A program made the translations under genes and the position numbers. Of a DNA stretch of 64,000 nucleotides, positions 12,480 to 26,051 are shown one piece after another. Positions within the stretch are counted from its first letter, which is position 1. Every line of letters starts with the position of its first letter. Origin of the DNA: Salminus brasiliensis (Eukaryota > Chordata > Actinopteri > Characiformes > Bryconidae); NCBI RefSeq assembly GCF_030463535.1, contig NC_132901.1, positions 7,424,740-7,488,739 on the forward strand, in the 5' to 3' direction. Below the pieces are notes generated by a model. It was not told the origin of the DNA, searched no databases, and worked only from the letters and a program-made list of their open reading frames with translations.

Positions 12480-14947
12480 ACACACACAGACACACACACA
12501 CACACTGTACTATACTACACGCTGACTTGCAGCACTCACAAAAGCACCTTTTTTGTGTGTGTGCGTGCCACAGCAGCGGTTATGTGACATTGATAGCCCT
12601 GAGTTTGTCCTGAGAGAAATTCCCTACTTTATTTTCTCTGCCCTCCATCCCCGTTCTTTCTCTTTTTTCTCTCCTGGATGGTGCTGACAGCAGCTTCTCA
12701 GACCACAATGAGCATTTGTGAAGGCTAGACAACCATGAGCCCTGTCTGCATGCTGCATGTGTGTGCCTGCTTGTCTGTCTGTCTTTTGGTCTTTTTGGTC
12801 TTTTGATCGTCTTTCACTGGCAGAGACAAAAATGAACTGTTTGAATAGAACCATGGAATGACCCATCTGTCACTGTGCTTTCATTTCTTTTGCATTATTC
12901 TTCTTTTCAGTTTCTTTATTTGTCAAGTTTTTTGGACCTGTTCCTACATAATATTTCCTACTTTCAAATCAAGTCAACCAGGCAGAGAGATCCTAGCTGT
13001 TCCTAGCTACTGAGCCAATGCGTATGTGTATGTTGTGTTATTGTTGTTATTGTTCTCAGTTTGATAAATTGTCATTTGTGAAGTAGGCTCAGATACCAAG
13101 TAGTGCAGGTGTACACCTCTGAAAAGTCTACAGAATGATACTCAATAACTCATTCACTGTTCACTACTAAGTGTTTTCTGTAGTAAACTGATTGGGAATG
13201 GGCCAAACATGTGTCTTTTGAACATGTACATTACTTACTACCTAATGTAGTGTATTGGCTAGAACCTGGAGAAATAAGATGTTAGATGTTTAGAAAATGT
13301 TAAGATTTAGTATACTGCAATTATACAATACTGAACATTAACCACTGTGTACCTCCAATTTTGCATGTAAACTATTAATTAAAAAGCGAAACTTTTTTTT
13401 GAGAACCAATACAGCATTATACATGCGTACTGTGTTGTGAACTAATACATTAATGAGCCAAACCATTATGGCCACTCACAGATAAAGTGGAAAATTTTGG
13501 ATTATCTCGTAACAGTGGTGCATGCAGTGGTCTGAAGGACGGGAAGAAAAACCTTTTGTAGTTTATATGTAAAATAAAGAAGGCTTGAAGTGTTTCCACC
13601 AACAGTGCTATCAAAGGGAAAATCCTGCTTCAGCAACAGGGTGTAGGGCACACAGGGCTCACCAGTATGCAGTGGCAACGAAGGCTATGCCACTAGTTCC
13701 AGACTAACAGAAGGGCTACTGTGGCAGATGTTTTCACAGAAATTGTTATTAATGGTCACTAGTGTGAATTTTACAGTTTCTCACTGTAAAACTGTGAGGC
13801 TGTGTAGCATGCTAACCCCTGTCTGCCACCACAATTGAGGCAGTGCAAGAATGTTGCCCGGTCTGATGATTAAGGTTTTCTTTTATATCATGTGGATATG
13901 AATACTCCGGAATGAAGACAAGCCACTGGTGGCGGTGTGATGCTCTAGGCAGTGTTTTGGTACACCAAGTTTTGTTGGGAAACCAGGTACACCACGCAGT
14001 GTGATTTTGAGGGCACTACAGTCTCCTACAATGCATTCGGAATTGCTAGTAAACATTGGAGCTCCCTATATCAGTTGAATGTGGACCAAAATGCATAGTG
14101 AATCTCATTACTAAGCATCATGCAGCGGACGAACTGGAGCCAACAACATTTGCTTAAGAGATACTAGCCACTAGACCCGTGACACCGTGAATTTCATATT
14201 GGTTCATGTTGGTTGTTAAAGGCGCTACAAAGTGTTTTTTGAGCGCTGCCCTTTTGTAAAAGAGATATGAGTGCAAAGAAGAAGCTTCTCTTTTACAATT
14301 CCCTTCATTGTAATGGTAACTTCAAAGACTTAAAGTATCTCATATTAACGTTTAGTTCCACAGACCACAGGGCACCTTTCCAGAGTACTAGCATATTATT
14401 CATAATGTTTTAGCTCATCAGTGTTTTTTTCATCCCACAAAACAAGTGTATGTACTATTAGTACATTTTCATTCAATTCAAAGGATATTATTAATGATAT
14501 GTCTCCTTTTATACTTATAAATATAAATACATATTAACAATTTAGAGTAAACTTCACTGCTTGATTCAACAAAGCTACCAGTGAGAATGAATTATGCCAT
14601 GCACATCACTGGGACCTAGGAGGGTTATAGTAGTTGAGTTAGTGCCACCCTGTGGTCAGCGACTGTTCCTGCATGACTTTTCTCTAATAACTGTGTGTAA
14701 TGAGAATATCTGAATAGCTGAAGTTATGTAACATGTACATTTCAGTGTAGTGTATGTCTGAAATACACAGTGTATTGTTTTTCATTGTTGTTTTTCTGTA
14801 TGTATGTGTGTGTGTTGTAGAGCGGGTGTGCTTGTTGCCTACACAGCGAACCACAATATCACCACCCGGATCAAAAGCACCCGACGACTTGTCAGCACCA
14901 ACATAAGAGACTTGAAATCATTCGCCAATTATACACCAGCGGTAACA

Positions 14948-14993
<46 letters not shown>

Positions 14994-17900
14994 TACAAAC
15001 ATTTTTGTAAAGTCTTTTGTAAAGTGTTGCATTAATAGGCACTGACTGTGGAGGCATTTGGATATTGTTGCCCAACATTACAATAAGATATTACAACAGT
15101 CCAAATGTCCACTTTCTTATCCCCTTAATTATTTTATTGATTTTAAGCAGTAGAATTTAGCTGCTGAAGCTAATTCCCTTTGTGGCACTGGCAGCAAATA
15201 ACCAGTCAGATGAAGCTGTAGCTAACCTAAAAATGCTTTTATTTTATATTTTTAAAAATGTTTTTAATTTGTGTAAAGCTGCATGGCTAGAAAGTGTAAA
15301 TATAATTACAAAAGTACATGGTAACTAAAACAAAACAAATGATTAAGAATATAATAATAAAAGTCATAGACTGCTTTCGTTTAATTTAATTTCCACAACA
15401 CAGCCAATAGTACAATAATACAAGTTCTGAATTTTACAGTATATAAGAATATTGTTAGTAGTTAGGCTGTTAAATGTTTTATTTTCGTTTTTATTTTCCT
15501 GATACTGAAAAATGTATGTGTTTAATGACTATTAATTAAATAATTGAAGGGTGCTCTAGCTTTTGCACAGTACTGTACAGATAACACACTCTTTAACCCA
15601 TGACCTATGATGACTCCTAGAGACTGCTAAGCTAATACTGTTCTTTCTTTATTTCTGTTTACAGCAAATAGATTACCTGACAGCACAGTACACTACAGCC
15701 AAGAATAAAGTACTCTCAGATTTAGACAGTAAGTAGATTCTATTACTCACTCTCTCTGACCTTTTTTAAGACTCTTTCTTATGTCAGTGGTGTAACTAAT
15801 GTTTTTTGTTTTGCAACTGTCAATGTTATCAGAGATTGGGCCGTTGCTGGGGGGTCGGATACACAATCAACTGGAGAAAGAAGTGATTCCTGCTTTAGAC
15901 AATGCGCTACGCATGACAGGAGGTAAGGCCAAACAAACATGTACACATACATACAGTGAGTCAAGTGATTATATTAAAACATAACCCTGACCCTAACCCC
16001 AGTGTTTAACACACAAAAAAAGTTCAGCATCTTTTAAAAAAGCATAATTCTTTAAACCTAAGAGCTAGAAGTGGCTTCCTTAACACAACTTATTATTTTT
16101 AACTGTAACGTAGTGATGCAATGTTACATTTATTTGTATAGCGCAGATTTATTTATTTATTTATACAACCTGATGTTTTTGAATCCAGAACTAAGACAAA
16201 GAGCAACAAAAAAATAAACATGTAAAAAATGTTAATTAAACAAACAATATGTGCATTTTTATTACTGTATGCATGTAATATATGCATTAATATTATTTCT
16301 GTCTTGATTTAATTGTTATTTAAACATTAAAGTAAATGCATCAACAGACATTATCAAGTTAATATCTAAGAGTAGATTCAAAGACAAAAAAGACTGTTTG
16401 GTACCTTTGGTAGTAAGGGTGTACATACACTTGTGGCTTGAGCACTCAAGTATAAATATTACATTTATAATGGATTGCTCTGTTCCTGTCTCTGTCTTTC
16501 TTCCTTTCTCTCTCTTTCTGTAAATGTGTAATTTCTGTGCTAAAGTCAAAGTGGAGAGTGCTATTAAAGGTAATAGCCCATTCCTCCCTGTACTGTGAAC
16601 AATCAGCATACACTCATCATTCTTGTTTATGGTGATGAGAGAGAGGTGGCACATGTGTTTGTGATTGTAAAGTGCAGTTTTGAGCTTTGGATGACGACTG
16701 TGATTGTATGTGTCCATACATAACGCAGTTGTTAATGTTTCATTTGTTCTGTGTTTTAGTTTGTGATGTTATCTCCAGTGTCTTATATGTTTAATGATGT
16801 CCCATCATCGTACTATTATCCAACATCCAGCTTTGAGTAATCCGAACTGTAGACAGGGTTCCCACACTGCCTGAAAATCTATGAAAAAGAGACTAGTTTG
16901 AGTCATGGAAATAAATGACTGAGGGCTATTGAATGACTTCATTAGAACTAAACTTGTCATGAACTCATTAGAGTTAAACTAATGTCTTCATTAATAGAAT
17001 CATTAGAATCATTAGAATAAAAATGATGTTGTCTTGAACCGAGTCAAAGCGGTGTCATTATGACTTGATTGGTAAATCAGCAGATCCACAGATTCAGTTT
17101 TTTTTATGTAAATGCAGAATGTAGTATTTAAATGTACATAAAGACTTAATAAGCTCAAGACAAATTGCTTTAGAAATACTTTCACACATGATGTGGGTTT
17201 TGGGCTCAAAACACATGGTAGCTTATTATAAAAAAATGTCTACAAGCCTCTAATCTAATAAAGCCACAGCAACACTACAACGAGCTGCTATCTGTACCGG
17301 CTTACATAAGTGAGCTTGTGGGATAAATGTGCAGGTCTTTTCTTTTATTAAATTTAACACACATGGGAGATCACTTAGCCAACAATAGTGCTGCCGAATC
17401 CCCCCGCCCCCCCTTGAAACCCAGAAGGATTTAAATATCCACACAGTCACGGTCTAAAAAAGAAGCAGGTATCCAAAATAGTGAGAGCAGAATGATCATC
17501 TATGCCAGTTGTACTGTAGTGTGCCAGAGAAAACAACACCGCTCCACTGTCCTCTGTGTTTCTGTGTTTTTTTTACATAAACTAATTGATAATATTAAAG
17601 CTGACAGTGAGTAGACTTAAGGTTAAAATCACACATTCCAGTTTTGCTTGAGTTAATTTCTGCATGAATGATTACCCTATAGCCTATCTGATCTGTGTGG
17701 ATTTACCTGTGCAGTTTTGTATGACATTGTCCTTTCCGCTGTGGTTAATGTTAGAATCTATTCTGTTCTTTGCTTGTATATTAGCGGTGTGTGTGTGTGT
17801 GTGTGTGTGTGTGCGCATACACATACATATGTTTGAATGCATCAATGCATTGTGAGTCATTGATCTGAAGGTGATCAGCGTCAGAGTTGATTATATTATA

Positions 17901-19009
17901 GTAATATTTAAATAATATATAAATTCAGTTTTTATTTAAATGAAATTGTCAGGCTATTTTTCATAAAATGGTTGATTTATTGTTTGTATTGTTAGTGTCC
18001 AACCACAGTGTAAATAGTTCTTATGTTAGTGGTTGTTAGTGTGTTTTAAATAACAAAAAATAATAATTAAATAATAAAAAAAAATTATGTACCAAAATTA
18101 TAACATTAAATTGGATACAATTCTATGATGCACTGAATTGTGGGGAAGCATGATGATATTTAAAAGCGGCATTGGGCAGATATAATACTGATATTTCAAA
18201 CCAGTATTTTCTGACAAATTTGTTGACCTCCAATATCTATCTATGAATAAATATGATATATCCAGGTAGATGTAGTGTTTTTTTTTAATAACATAACATT
18301 TGGATATTAGAATGGATATTGGTTAATTTAGAATCATTATGAAATCAAAACCCCTTATTTCCTGCTTGTATTTCCACATATGGATTTTTTATGTGTTTTT
18401 GCATCTGTGTGTTCGCCTAGCAATGCGGGAGACCAAGGAGGCGTTAGAGAATGTGAGCACGTCTCTGGAAACTCTGCAAGATGGGACAGGGAAGCTACAG
18501 AGGTCCCTGCAGTCTGAGCGTGCTTCACTCTCAAACACACTTAACGATCCGGCCTGCAGCAACGGGGAGGTGTCACACACGTGTAACACCGTCAGGGGCA
18601 CCCTCAGCCAGCTTGCTATCAGTGCCAACTTTAATGGGGTAATGCACAGACACACACATACACACAGTCTTATCTAAGTAATAATACTTAGGGCAGGGTT
18701 AAGGCAGGGTTGTCCAACCGTGTCCTCATAGGGCCGGTTTGGCTGCAAGTTTTCATTCCAACTAAGCCCAAGTACATCTGATTCTACTTGTTTAATCTTG
18801 TCTCAGTCTTAAGAATTGGTCAGGTGAGCCCCTGCTTAGATGGTATTGAAAACCTGCGATTACACCTTTTGCATACAAGGCTGGATATGCTTGACTTACA
18901 GAGAAGATATGAATATAGGAACGTCTTGACTTACAGTAGATAAATAAATCACGCATGCATAAACAGATACTGGGGCCTTTAGTTACAGGGTTGAATTTTG
19001 TAATTGCAC

Positions 19010-19057
<48 letters not shown>

Positions 19058-22000
19058 TGTGTCAGATTAAAGCCTGACCTCATACCTCTATGTTATGTTT
19101 TAGCTTCCAGATGTCAACCCCCAGCTGGCAAATTTAGAAACTGTGATGAAGACTGACCTCAGCTACATCGTACAGAAGGTAGTATTTCTACATGCATTAG
19201 CGACATTATACATTAATGGGATGTTCGGAATTAGTAATAATATAAATGATGGATGTTATTATAGTAGCATATCATGTGGAGTCCCACAGGGTTCTATTTT
19301 AGGGTCTATGAAATAGACTTTGTCCATGGGCTCACCATAATAAGCTTTGTTAAATAGAGGATAACAAGGAGTAAAAGGACATTTTGTAGCACAAGACTTC
19401 TTTTATTTTTACATGAACCATGCACTTCAGCACCTCTCCAGAACCAAGAGGCCTTCTAATGCCTTTACTCTTTGTGGAAGAGTACAGCAAGAACGATAAG
19501 CAGTTTTATCCCACAGCGAGCATCATTTCTCATAAATGTTCATTTAATGTTCATTTTCAGACTGTGATTGTTATTTATTATGCAAAAATGCAATTATTTT
19601 ACATTTACATTAAATCAATTCAGCAATTGCACTTTGCAGATATCAGTCACATAGTATCTTTTTTATGTTCATTTTCATGTACCTAAACGTGACACTGATT
19701 TGTTATCCTTTCTCTCACTCTCGTCTCCCCTGTTCGGTTTATCTCTTTCTGCTTCTCTGTTTAGGGTTACTCTGCATTTAATGACACACCTAGGATGGTG
19801 AGGGAACAGACGAAAGGTGTTGTGTCAAGTAAGTGAATATTTTCCACACATCCACCTCTTTGGCAAAATGTGTTACGTTCAGGAATACCTGTACCAGAAG
19901 TGATCCCTGAAGAGCTAAACGGAATTGAGTTGCTAAAGTAATTCAACACTAATGATCTACTATTTTAGTTTTAAGGTGCATCTGAAACAAATTAAACATG
20001 CAGCAGATTTTAGTATTCAAAATATTAACATTATTGCATATATGACATGAAATGGTGAAGTGCTGGTGTTCTCACAATGTAATAAGGTAGTCTAGTTCAG
20101 ATCTAGTACTGCTTTTAAACACAAATGTGTGCTCTGTCTCGGTGCTAGTTACTGTTCTCCAAGCATGTTTAGTTGTCCAGTAATGAGCACATCCAAGCTT
20201 TCACATTTCAGTATAGGGAACCTTAGCACTTGAAAATACTAAATACTGTGTTCTCGATACTACTTAGATTTCACATTTAACATACAGTTGGGACACAACA
20301 TGTGTCATTATGGATCTATACTGAATAATACTGAATAACTGATCATTTTCTACTGTTTTTGTACTTCTCTGTTTGGAACTTCAGCTCTGCCCAGTAAGTT
20401 TGTTTTGTGTTAAATACACTTCACACCTGATAACATTTTGCCTATTTACAGAATAAGCTTTTTTAAGATGTCGTGTAGCTATAATATTTGTGTTGATACA
20501 ATATTTTGAAAAATATTCCTCTGTACTTTCATAAACACATCAACTACAGCATTCCTTTTTCTGTGCTTAAGGAGTGAAAGCTTTGTTGGACAAGTCAGGT
20601 GCAGAGATTGTGGGCTTTACCAAGATGTTCCCGGTGGAACCAGCACTAGAGAACTTCACTAAGTTCCTCACAGATGGACAGAGGAACATTGAAGCATACT
20701 ACCCGCAGATAGACCAGCTTGATTTCTACAGGTAACAAGACAGCTGATAGAGAAGTTCTGTTCTGCAGGCAGCTTTACCCCAAGTTCCCCCAAGTTACCA
20801 AGTATTGTATCTCAGTACACAGCTTTATAGTTGGTTTACAGTTTTAGGGAGGTTCAACAATTTGTATTTTTCACATGCTGAAAAATGTTATTTATTTAAG
20901 CAGAGGTCACCAAACTTTTGCAAATGAATTGAGTAATTATAAATTTAGTTTCCAAAAAAAGGTTAGGAACCACACTTTCAACAATTTGAGATACATGTGA
21001 GAATACACTGGGAGAATACACTGGGAATTGCAGCCATATTGCCAAATTGCTGAAGAATTCTCAACGTAGAAGGAAAGACCAAATTAATCTTAATAAATAT
21101 ATACATAAATCATAAATAGAACAAAGAGAGCAATAGAGCAAATCATAAAATACAATAAATAAAATAAAATAAAGCTTATTGTCACATCACATGAACACAG
21201 GTGTAATAGTGATATAGATGTAAATTATAAATTATTATAACAGATCTAAATTATAAATATGCAAATGTTACACATTACTATTTACACATGGCCACTTTCA
21301 CAGTGAGGGGGTGAAAGTACAGAGATTCAGGGCTGTTAGTACAGTTCCAGCTGGTGAAGTACAGGGTGCAGTGGGTGATATGTGGGTGATGATGTGGTGT
21401 GGTTCCATTGGAGTGAGACACGTGTCTATGGGCGTTGTAGTGAAACACTGCTACATCTTGTTTAGTAACCTGATGGCCTAGTGTTACACATTCCATTGTT
21501 TTGTCAATACCAGAAACTGCTACTAATGCTAACTATCGACAGTGATAAACAGGAAACCCTGTTCATATTCGCTATGACAAAACATCTGAGGCATTTCAGG
21601 TGCACACTGTGTAATTTAATTACAATTTATGTTACTATGTTTTCTCCGAAGCTCAACTGAGAATGCAGTGCATGTTTTGCACACTTGTTGCCCTGGGACT
21701 GGGATATTAATTTGTCTCTCTCTTTCTCTCTAGGTGGATAGGGTGTGTGGTGGTGTGCTGTACAGTGGTGCTGATCCTGGCTTTTAATTTCCTTGGACTG
21801 ATGTGTGGATCATGCGGCTATGATAAGAACGCCACCCCAACTACACGTGGCTGTCTGTCGAACACTGGTGGCAACCTGCTCATGGCGTGAGTAACAAATA
21901 AGCAAAGCTACTGTTAACCGGCAACCTGGCTAAGCTGTATGAAACAAGTCGATAAAGCTGGGATCATTAGTAGAACTTGTCCATATTAGTGGTGGAAAGT

Positions 22001-25000
22001 CAACATAAAAAAAGAAATGCTAAAAAATCCACAAATATATAACAGAGTGAATACCAGCATTTTTGTTATTGATGTTAAATTGTACCACATACATCCTTCC
22101 AATGTCCATTTGTTTTTATATTAATGTGTTTGTTTCTTTCTCTCTCTGACAACTCAGAGGTGTGGGGTTCAGCTTCATCTTCTCCTGGGTTCTGATGGGA
22201 GTTGTAGTTACTTCCTTTGTTGCAGGGGGAAATGTGGAGAAGCTTGTGTGTGAGCCTCTGGCCAACAGACAGTTGTTTAAGGTACTTAAAATATACAAGA
22301 ACAAGCTAACGTAGTGGGATTGGTCTAGGTGGCTTTATTTGGCAAAGTTGATCTCTCTATTAGCTCTTACATCTCTATTAGCTCTCTAGTGGGCCTTCTA
22401 ATAGTCTATACAATCTATTCATTTTGTTGGTCATGGCATTTAAATGTCTGTAATGATCGGACATGATATTAACCAGGCATGTTCAGATATAATCACTGAA
22501 TATAGTGGAGTTATGAAATAACTACATTTTGGAGGGAGGAACATGCCTGAAGCCCCTCCTCCCCAATCCAATGTCCTATAAATACCATCTCTACCTTATT
22601 CTACCTTGTGTTCCCAACACTCCACCTCCCTTTTAACCCTACCATCTATCATTCCTGGCTCCACTTATCAGAACAATCCACAAAGCAGTCACTCAAGCGC
22701 AAATGCCTCAAAATCCAGCCCCTCTCTTACAGTTTTCTCCCTTTTCATCTTAAGCAGGAGGCATGGTCCAAAATACCAAAACATTTTTATTACTGGCCTG
22801 CATTGCTAAAGTTAGAATTAACAAACATTTCATAACACTGCTTTGTAAGTAGATTTGTAGTTTAGATTTGCAAGTAGATTTGTAAGTAGATTTGCATTTT
22901 CCATGCTTCATAACACATGTATGAGAGATCATGTTTATTAATGCTGCTGACTTTTTGTGTGCAGGTAATAGACACACCATACTTGGTCCATCCTGCCAAA
23001 AAGAACTTCCTACCCGGATTGCTGTTTCAAGACCCTAATCTTGACCTTACCATTGGCAGCCTGTACAGGTGTGTGTACACCATCTGGAAATGGTGGGCTT
23101 TCTTGAGGAGAGCTTTGGAAATTGTGAAGTTAACACACTCAAACATAAAATCACAAGGTGTTATTTATTGTATTATTTAATGTTGTTTCGGGTAGATACA
23201 CACAAAGCATGTAATATTAACATTAAACATATTATACAGTCCTAAGCATCTGATTTCATTAACAATATATTAGTCACTTTTTTGACAACAAGAAAGTTCT
23301 GTTTATTTTTTAAATTAAATTTCGTTTTACCACAAAGTGTTAAGAATCACATCAGTATGAATAAAATAATTAAATATAGCTTATTTTTGATGGAATGGGC
23401 CAATTTGTGATCTGTAAAATTGCGGACTAAAATGCAGGAAACCAAAAAAGCAAACAGACTACAAAAGGAACACAGACTTCACAAATTCTAAAACTAACAA
23501 ACTAAACAAAAAGAAACAGAACAAACAAACCAAACAAACCCACTAACCAATAAAACTAACAACGAAAGCAAACACTGAAACTTAACTAAAGCCACACACC
23601 AACAGGGCAAGCTAACAAATCATAAACTGCCATGGAACTGTGTTAACATGCACAAGACCAGACAAATGAAGGCTGAAACAAAGGGCTTCTTATACACAGA
23701 CTAACAAGGGACACATGAGAAACACCTGGGACTAACAAGGGGGCGTGGCTACAGAGGAGGCACAGGTGGGAACACCAACTAACAGGCCAGGCTAGGACTG
23801 ACAAAACAAAAGGACAGGCGTGACAAGGACAGACAGGAACAGAGACAGGCCTACAGAAGCAGACATCACACAATATGTGCATGTAAGAAGTTGCCAAGAC
23901 AAATAAGGGCTAAGAACAATGGTGGAAAGCTAACTGAGTAGACAGCATTATTTTTTAACTATTAATATTAATTAATTACTGTGTTGATGTATAAATAGAT
24001 GCAAATATGTTCAAATCAAAACTGATTGCTGTGTTCGTCCAACAGATGGCTATACTGCTGTATATTTTATAATAACATGTTTTCATTCTTATATGCTTTC
24101 TTTTTCTAAGGGATTGCTATGACAATACTGGAATCTATGCAGCATTACAGCTAGAGAACAAATTCAACTTCATTAAGTTCATCAATGCAACAGTGGTGAG
24201 TTTTTTTTCAGTAAATGCTGAAAAATACTAAATATGAATTCTGAATGTTAAATAGGACTGAAGAGGTTTAACTAAACAGTGTGTGGGTTTTCCAGTACAA
24301 CCAGGAGCTTGCAAAAATATTTGAGGGAGTGAATGTGGACCTGCAAGGAATAATACTACTGGAACAAGAGGGCAAAGATAACCTCATCAACTTTGCTAAT
24401 GCAGGCCTTGGTGAAATCAACTTCCAGGGTTACCTTTCAGAGGTAACACACACACACACACATACACACACACAGACACATACTATTTGTATTAGATTTT
24501 GTAAATGAGTGCAGCTGAAGTGGACAGGTTAATGAATGAAAACTGTGTAACGCTGTTTAACCCAGTGTCCTATTCATGTAAAAGCCTGTAAGTTTACTCT
24601 ACCGCGCCAATCCACATGAGTCTTTTACTTTTTCTGATGGTCCTGTATCTCCCAGGTGTTCCAGAAATGCATGTGTAAAAGGGCGGATCAAAACGCAAAT
24701 TACATTTTCCGACTGTAGGGGGAGCCCAGGAGCAAGAAATACTCTTATAATTCTGCTTTAATACAATTGTGATTGGTTCATGCAGACTAGGTCACTTTTA
24801 AAACACAGTATCTGGGCCTGTATTTGTGTCTTTCCATTGGTGTTCTGTGTCAGTATGGCACAAATAAATCCTACATCTACTCCTAACACTATTCTCAGCG
24901 TGCAAAATGATTTTTGGCACATTTACTATTTCAAATAAAGCTTGCCTTTGTAAAAAAAAAATTGGGAATCGGCCAAATGTTGCTACAGCATCAAAAGTAG

Positions 25001-26018
25001 CATGTTTTCCTCTAATCCAGAAATAAATACATGACCACACACATAGAAACACACACAGACAGTTATCTCTCCCTCCCTCTCTCCCTTCTTGTCTCCCTCT
25101 CTCTGTGAAACATACACATCACAAGACTGCTGTTTCATTCTTTCATCTGTGTTTGTGTATCTGTGTTTGTTTTGTTTGGCAGGTAAATAAAGGAGTGACT
25201 GTTGTGGATCTCCTCTCTTTCGCAAACGAATTAGAGGCCCAGGCAGACCATCTGGTAAGCAGTTCAACATTATTACTAATAGCAGTCTGGCAAAAGCAGT
25301 GTAAATTTGGGAAGGTCATTTTAGGCAGATTTGATATTCTAATTTGTAAGGCATTATTCAAAAAATAACTGCAGCAGAAAAGTTCTAGACTCTTAAGAAA
25401 TACACTGCACACCAGGGGCATTGAGCAGGCTCCACCAGAGACAGTGATGCCACTCAGCATCTTTCCGTACGTTCACACACTGGAAGGCATTTATGTATGT
25501 ACACTTTCCACACGTACACTTTCCACCTTACTCCCATAGGAGTTGCATACCAATGTGAACACAGGGATACTATTAGGACAGAACATAGTCAATGGAAGTA
25601 TGCAAGCATAAATGATAACACCCAGCCAACTCAATGCAAACATGCAGTCCTTCTACAAAAACTCAGAGCCAATATTTGCATTAAGCAGCTGCCGTTTGTA
25701 CATTTGTCTATACATTATTCTGGCTCATCTTATGGCATTAGTCTTTACCAGACTGTATCTGTAACAGGCTTTTTATCTAATGTTTTAGCACTTTAAGCTA
25801 TATATTAAGCTACATATAAACATAATATTATGTATGCTTTCTAATAAAATAGAAGAGCTTTTAAAAGAGCCTTATCAAAAGCAAGCTGTGTGTGTTTTTT
25901 GGCATGTTAATATGTAGTGGTTTTTAACCTCTGGAAAGTTTTTAGAATTTTTATGATGCTCTCCATGTGTCAAACAAAAGCCCTATTCACAAGGGTAACC
26001 CACAGAGAAACAAACACA

Positions 26019-26051
<33 letters not shown>

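Larger units (their letters stand above)
8730..14820. other. 6.1-kb prom1 intron with repeats
   Basis: Between two certain prominin exons. Contains two poly(C) tracts, two decayed Tc1 copies, a CA repeat and a short dispersed repeat near 12.3 kb. No further exon was seen and none is required by the protein alignment. Confidence 0.8.

Noticed and set aside
16120-16165. Possible LINE tail (acatttatttgtatagcgcag, then ATTT units)
   Set aside because: About 20 bases of similarity followed by a simple repeat; too short to call an element.
25105-25460. Frames of 87-105 codons around a prom1 exon
   Set aside because: They only overlap the real 72-nt exon at 25183-25254; the remainder is intron.
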